The position numbers were made by a program, and so were the translations under genes. Shown piece after piece: positions 59,915 through 64,000 of a DNA stretch of 64,000 bases. Source of the DNA: Allopusillimonas sp008369125 (lineage in GTDB: Bacteria > Pseudomonadota > Gammaproteobacteria > Burkholderiales > Burkholderiaceae_B); NCBI RefSeq assembly GCF_008369125.1, contig NZ_VOAY01000005.1:372001-436000 (forward strand), given 5' to 3'. The stretch's first letter is position 1, and each line of letters begins with the position of its first letter. The notes under the pieces were generated by a model. That model was given only the letters and a program-made list of their open reading frames with translations. It was not told the origin of the DNA and ran no database searches.

Positions 59915-61042
59915 TTATTCAGAAACCACTTTTACGGCCTTGGTACCGCCCTTGGTGATCTCGTTGACCTGCATGGGGCTAACCACCGTGCCCTTTTCAG
60001 TAAAGGAAATCTTGCCACCTACCAGATCGAAGACTTTGGTTTCCAGGCGCTGATTCAGCAAGGCCTCACCGGTAACGGGTACTTTTTTTGCCTCTAGCTC
60101 GTGTGCCAGCAGACCAAACAGACGCACCGCGTTGTAGTAGTTTGCGACGTAAGCCGTGGGCATTTTGTTGTGCTTGGCTTTGTAATCATCGACAAAACGC
60201 TTGGTCACGGGGTCATTGGACTGCCAGTCGACGCTCTGGGTAGTAAACAGAGCGCCCTCTGCTTCCTGCAAGGTCAGCATCTCAGGAATGGCGAATGCAG
60301 AGTAGCTGACAATTTGCTGCTTTACGCCATTGTCACGAAACTGCTTTACCATCTGCGCCTGCTGCGCACCATAAGAGGCGATATACACCACGTCAGGTTT
60401 GGCTGCCCGCACCCTGGCCGCAATGCCACTAAACTGCTGTGACGTGACGGGTACCGAAAGCGACTCGACCAGCTCCCCACCCAGCTTGGGTACACCTGCG
60501 GCAAGCTCTTTATTCACGCTTTCGCCCAGCGGGTCATCCACATAGACCAGCACAAAACGCTTCAAATTACGCTCATTGATAAGGTACGGCAAAACAGCCC
60601 TGACCTCATCGTTGACCAATGGGATCACGTTCCAGAAATACGGGCCCAGATCGGCCAGATCGGGGCCAACTCCGCCGCCATTGATTGCTACCGTCTTGGT
60701 ACGGGTGGCAGTCGTGGATATGGCCTTGGACACGCCCGTAAAGGCAGAAAGCACATACGGCACTTTGGAGACGTTAACCAGTTTGTTCATGGCAATCACC
60801 CCTTGCTGGGGCAGCGCCTGGCTGTCTTCGTACTGAATGCTGAGCTTGCCGTTAATGAGGTTATCGGCGTTGATGTGTTCGACAGCGAGGTTTGATCCGC
60901 CACCAAAGATATCGCCATAACTTGCATTAGGCCCGCTCATAGGAAACACAGCGCCAATGGTCAGGTCGGCAGCGAAAGCTGTAGCTGTGGCCATAGACGC
61001 CAAAGACAGCAGGCCGATCGAAAATACGCGTTTTACAGTCAT
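59915..61042 (-). CDS. Periplasmic binding protein of the Liv-type importer
   Basis: A type 1 periplasmic binding protein (Peripla_BP_6) of 375 residues. The signal peptide ends about residue 25 (ATAFAA-D); the mature protein begins LTIGAVFPMSGPNASYG, the usual pocket start in LivK-like proteins. NYYNAVRLFGLLAHEL lies towards the C-terminus. It opens the operon livH-livM-livG-livF-ligase-maoC. That catabolic context favours an organic-acid ligand over a branched-chain amino acid. Confidence 0.92.
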   Translation of the reverse strand: MTVKRVFSIGLLSLASMATATAFAADLTIGAVFPMSGPNASYGDIFGGGSNLAVEHINADNLINGKLSIQYEDSQALPQQGVIAMNKLVNVSKVPYVLSAFTGVSKAISTTATRTKTVAINGGGVGPDLADLGPYFWNVIPLVNDEVRAVLPYLINERNLKRFVLVYVDDPLGESVNKELAAGVPKLGGELVESLSVPVTSQQFSGIAARVRAAKPDVVYIASYGAQQAQMVKQFRDNGVKQQIVSYSAFAIPEMLTLQEAEGALFTTQSVDWQSNDPVTKRFVDDYKAKHNKMPTAYVANYYNAVRLFGLLAHELEAKKVPVTGEALLNQRLETKVFDLVGGKISFTEKGTVVSPMQVNEITKGGTKAVKVVSE

Positions 61043-61223
61043 TTTGCTTGTCTCCTGGGGCCCGTGGCAGTCAGGCTGAAAAGCCCGTCAGTCTGCCACT
61101 GACATATTATTTATAGGTATGGGTCGTACAGTATGCCTTTGGCATTCTGCATCATGCCATTTTGTTTTTAGAAAGTGCGGGTTAGCCGCTGACGAATGCG
61201 GGTAAACACCATTATGTTCTTAT

Positions 61224-61250
61224 AAAAAGTGGCCAGTCATGGCTGGCCAC
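61224..61250 (-). terminator. Rho-independent terminator after the thiolase gene
   Basis: On the minus strand an 8-bp perfect stem (GTGGCCAG with CTGGCCAC) is followed by five T. It begins eight bases after the thiolase stop and isolates the beta-oxidation genes from the Liv-type operon downstream. Confidence 0.85.
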
Positions 61251-61257
61251 GCCTGTT

Positions 61258-62475
61258 CTACACGCGCTCAAAGATTCCAGCGGCGCCCATGCCTGTGCCC
61301 ACGCACATGGTGACCATGCCGTAATCCAGCTTGCGGCGTCGCAGGCCATGAATAACCGTTGCCGCACGTATGGCGCCCGTTGCCCCCAAAGGATGCCCCA
61401 GGGCGATGGCACCGCCCAGCGGGTTGACGACATCGGGGTTCAGGCCCAGATCACGGATAACCGCCAGCGACTGGGCCGCAAAGGCTTCGTTCAGTTCTAT
61501 CCAGCCCATTTGATCCAGCGTCAGGCCAGCCAGCTTCAGCGCATGCGGTATGGCCTCTTTGGGGCCTATGCCCATGATTTCGGGTGGTACGCCTTTGACG
61601 GCAAAGCAGACGAAACGAGCGATTGGCGTCAGGTTGTGCTCCTTCAGGGCACGCTCAGACACCACCAGCAGCGCGCCGGCGCCATCTGACATTTGCGAAC
61701 TGTTGCCGGCCGTCACCGTGCCTTTTGCCGCGAACACTGGCCGAAGTCGGGCCAGGGCTTCCATGCTGGTGTCTGCACGCGCGCCTTCGTCCAGTGTGAC
61801 TGTGGTGTGTTGTTCGATGACGTTGTCGCCGGGTACGCCGGCCGCCGCTGCTGCCAGATCAGGCATACGCCGCACGATATCCACAGGCAGTATTTCGTCC
61901 GCGAATTCGCCGGCCTTCTGGCCGGCTATAGCCCGCTGGTGTGACCGCAGCGCAAAGGCGTCCTGGTCTTCGCGTGACACTTTCCATTGCTGCGCCACTT
62001 GCTCGCCCGTCAGACCCATGCCGTAAGCAATGCCCAAGTTTTCATCATGCGTAAAAATTTCCGGATTAAACGATGTGCTGACGCCCATGGTGGGCACCAG
62101 ACTCATGGATTCAGTGCCGGCGGCGATCAGCACGTCGGCCTCACCGACGCGAATGCGATCAGCAGCCATGGCGATGGCGGTAAGGCCCGACGCGCAGAAA
62201 CGATTGACCGTCACGCCCGCGACTGAAGTGGGCAAGCCAGCCAGCAATGCCCCTAATCGCGCCACATTCAGCCCTTGTGGGCCTTCTGGAATGGCGCACC
62301 CTACGATGGCATCTTCAATGGCCGCAGGATCCAGCCCGGGTACTTGGGCCAGTAAGCCCTTGATCACGGTGGCGAGCAGGTCGTCGGGTCGAGTGTGAGA
62401 AAACATGCCGCGCGGCGCCTTGCCGATGGGAGTGCGGGTCGCCGCGACGATGTATGCGTGTTGCAGTAGTGCCAT
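61258..62475 (-). CDS. fadA: Acetyl-CoA acyltransferase (thiolase)
   Basis: A thiolase of 405 residues that cleaves 3-ketoacyl-CoA in beta-oxidation. The nucleophile Cys is in VNRFCASGLTAI; the C-terminal motifs are NPLGGAIALGHPLGATGA and the acid/base Cys in MCVGTGMGAAG. The ATG at 62475 follows AAGGAAA; an upstream start eight codons earlier is not needed. The fatty-acid oxidation multienzyme gene lies directly upstream. Confidence 0.95.
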   Translation of the reverse strand: MALLQHAYIVAATRTPIGKAPRGMFSHTRPDDLLATVIKGLLAQVPGLDPAAIEDAIVGCAIPEGPQGLNVARLGALLAGLPTSVAGVTVNRFCASGLTAIAMAADRIRVGEADVLIAAGTESMSLVPTMGVSTSFNPEIFTHDENLGIAYGMGLTGEQVAQQWKVSREDQDAFALRSHQRAIAGQKAGEFADEILPVDIVRRMPDLAAAAAGVPGDNVIEQHTTVTLDEGARADTSMEALARLRPVFAAKGTVTAGNSSQMSDGAGALLVVSERALKEHNLTPIARFVCFAVKGVPPEIMGIGPKEAIPHALKLAGLTLDQMGWIELNEAFAAQSLAVIRDLGLNPDVVNPLGGAIALGHPLGATGAIRAATVIHGLRRRKLDYGMVTMCVGTGMGAAGIFERV

Positions 62476-62564
62476 GTCGGTTTCCTTAATCTTGTACACA
62501 ATGCAGGACGCCGTTCTGGGCGTCCCTTCCAGGTGAAAGACTTACGCCTGTAGGCGAGAGCCGA

Positions 62565-64000
62565 TCAGTTGCGCACTGGCTTGCCAGTTTTCAGCATGCC
62601 GGTGATACGCTCCTGGGTTTTTGGATGGACGAGCAGCTCAAGAAAGGCATCGCGCTCGTGTTTGAGCATCCAGGCCTCATCCACCATCGAGCCTGGGTCT
62701 ATATCGCCCCCGCACATAACATGCGCCACCTTCCCGGCCACCAGGTAATCGTGGTCTGAAATAAAGCCGCCTACACGCATATTGAGCAGCTGAGCCTTGA
62801 GCGTGGCAATGCCGTCGCGCCCCGCTACAGGGAAACGCCGCGCTAGAGGTGGACGCCAGCCTGACTGCGCCATGGTGCGTGCCACACGCGTAGCGACATA
62901 CAACAACTCGTGGCGGTTCATGACAATGGAATCAGACGGCAGCAAATAACCGATTTCTTTGGCTTCAAGTGCCGAAGCAGAAACCCGCGCCGTGGCGACG
63001 GTCAGTGCAAAACGTTTCAGGTAAGCCAGTAAAGGCGCGTCAGGCGCACCCAGCGCCTGCAGCTCGGCGGCCCGCCGTGCACAATAGGTAAGCCCCCCGG
63101 CTCCCGGCACCAGACCTATGCCTGCTTCAACCAGCCCGATATAGGTTTCAAAATGCGCCACACGGGCCGCACAATGTACCGAGAGCTCGCAGCCTCCGCC
63201 AAGCGCCATGCCCGCAACCGCCGCGACCACAGGCACTTGCGCATAGCGCACACGCATGACCATGTCTTGCATTTCTTGCTCTACAGGCTCTACCGCCTTC
63301 GCGCCGCCTTGCTCAAACACCGGCAGCAGCGCCTTGAGATCTGCACCTGCGGAGAAGGGGTCGCCAGACTGACCAATAACCAGGGCACTGTATGACGCTT
63401 CGGCAAGATCGACCGCGTGCATCACACCCCGGACCACGTCGGGGCTAAGCGTATGCATTTTGGTCTTGAAGGAAACAATTAGCACATCTTGAGGATGCGG
63501 CTGAACCAGCGTCCAGCAGCGCACGGCATCGTTCTCATAAACCACAGTTTGTGCGACATCGTCGTTTTCACCCACCAGACGGGGCGCGCCGATCTGCCGT
63601 GCATATACCGGCAGCTCACTGCGCCCCTGGAAGCGCTCTGTGCGTGGGTTCCATGAGCCTTGCGGCGTGTGCACGCCTTGCGCTTCCCACACGGGCCCCT
63701 GAGTAACCCATTGCGGCAAAGCTTGGCTGGAAAGTGCTTTGCCCGCCTTGATGTCGTCCGCGATCCAGCCCGCAACCTGGCGCCAGCCCGCGGCCTGCCA
63801 GATTTCGAAGGGGCCTTGGGCGTGACCAAAACCCCACTTCATGGCAAGGTCTATATGTGCGGCGGTGTCGGCGATATCGGCCAAATGAACGGCGCTGTAA
63901 TGAAAGCTGTCACGCAAAATAGCCCACAGAAACTGCGCTTCGGGGTCGCTGGAGTCGTGCAGCGCCTTGAGCTTTTTGGCGGTGTCGCGCTCGGCCAGTA
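62565..64000 (-). CDS. 3-hydroxyacyl-CoA dehydrogenase/enoyl-CoA hydratase (cut by window end)
   Basis: The 3' part (478 codons) of a gene that begins beyond the window. The first visible residues belong to the C-terminal helical region of a 3-hydroxyacyl-CoA dehydrogenase (IDLAMKWGFGHAQGPFEIW). A linker follows, then a crotonase domain: GDPFSAGADLKALL and VAAVAGMALGGGCELSVHC form the oxyanion hole, GLVEAGIGLVPGAGG carries the catalytic Glu residues. The order, dehydrogenase first and hydratase second, is that of FadN/YusL-like proteins and the reverse of E. coli FadB. It feeds the thiolase encoded 89 bases downstream. Confidence 0.9.
   Translation of the reverse strand, partial: LAERDTAKKLKALHDSSDPEAQFLWAILRDSFHYSAVHLADIADTAAHIDLAMKWGFGHAQGPFEIWQAAGWRQVAGWIADDIKAGKALSSQALPQWVTQGPVWEAQGVHTPQGSWNPRTERFQGRSELPVYARQIGAPRLVGENDDVAQTVVYENDAVRCWTLVQPHPQDVLIVSFKTKMHTLSPDVVRGVMHAVDLAEASYSALVIGQSGDPFSAGADLKALLPVFEQGGAKAVEPVEQEMQDMVMRVRYAQVPVVAAVAGMALGGGCELSVHCAARVAHFETYIGLVEAGIGLVPGAGGLTYCARRAAELQALGAPDAPLLAYLKRFALTVATARVSASALEAKEIGYLLPSDSIVMNRHELLYVATRVARTMAQSGWRPPLARRFPVAGRDGIATLKAQLLNMRVGGFISDHDYLVAGKVAHVMCGGDIDPGSMVDEAWMLKHERDAFLELLVHPKTQERITGMLKTGKPVRN

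Overview
The window looks like a contiguous chromosome segment of a betaproteobacterium, most likely of the family Alcaligenaceae (Bordetella/Pusillimonas-like). This is inferred from protein features and gene order: a CobW-type GTPase next to a cysteine-poor DksA and hslVU, the block dacA-dat-ybeD-lipB-lipA, birA followed by a Baf-type pantothenate kinase, a second 85-residue IF1, and Bordetella wlb-like O-antigen genes. Nearly every base is coding and most genes are ordinary. No tRNA, rRNA, CRISPR array, insertion sequence or prophage was seen.

Region by region. (1) 1-2910: housekeeping and stress genes (COG0523 GTPase tail, dksA, hslVU with a clear heat-shock promoter). (2) 3281-4694: a CusF-like copper protein, an SSAT-like acetyltransferase and a cobalamin adenosyltransferase. 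(3) 5016-15393: a catabolic locus with a class III aminotransferase, an RpiR regulator, a C45 (penicillin acyltransferase-like) Ntn-hydrolase, an N-formylglutamate amidohydrolase and a complete Dpp/Opp-type ABC importer. It probably imports and breaks down an N-acylated amino compound or peptide. (4) 15559-19115: a nitrite-reduction module, with a two-domain copper nitrite reductase carrying a C-terminal cytochrome c, a Crp/Fnr-type regulator and the lipoprotein NirV. nirK and nirV are preceded by the same 20-bp site at the same distance from similar -10 elements. (5) 19250-27205: lipoate synthesis, D-alanine and cell-wall genes, biotin ligase and pantothenate kinase. (6) 27400-54439: surface polysaccharide. 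This holds galU, waaA, waaC, an acyltransferase, Wzz- and WbaP-like genes, and a ten-gene minus-strand operon-like run. That run encodes wbpBDE, a flippase, hisH2/hisF2/wbpG, glycosyltransferases and a polymerase. It is followed by waaL and the rhamnose genes rmlB and rmlDC, interrupted by infA and pgi. (7) 54592-64000: a branched-chain-type ABC importer in one operon with an acyl-CoA ligase and a MaoC hydratase, next to beta-oxidation genes.

How the genes work together. The wbp/his2 genes should make a diacetamido-uronic acid carrying an acetamidino group, which is then assembled, flipped, polymerised and ligated to the lipid A core made with WaaA and WaaC. Three precursor genes (wbpA-, wbpI- and rmlA-type) are not in the window. 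In the nitrite module, the regulator between nirK and nirV lacks the cysteines of an oxygen-sensing Fnr cluster and is the natural candidate to act at the twin sites. The liv-type transporter with ligase and hydratase, next to thiolase and a hydroxyacyl-CoA dehydrogenase, suggests uptake and CoA-dependent degradation of an organic acid.

The best candidates for something under-described are the 5.0-15.4 kb acyl-amino compound locus and the nirK/nirV regulon with its cysteine-less NirV. Functions are assigned from motifs read by eye; no database search was possible.
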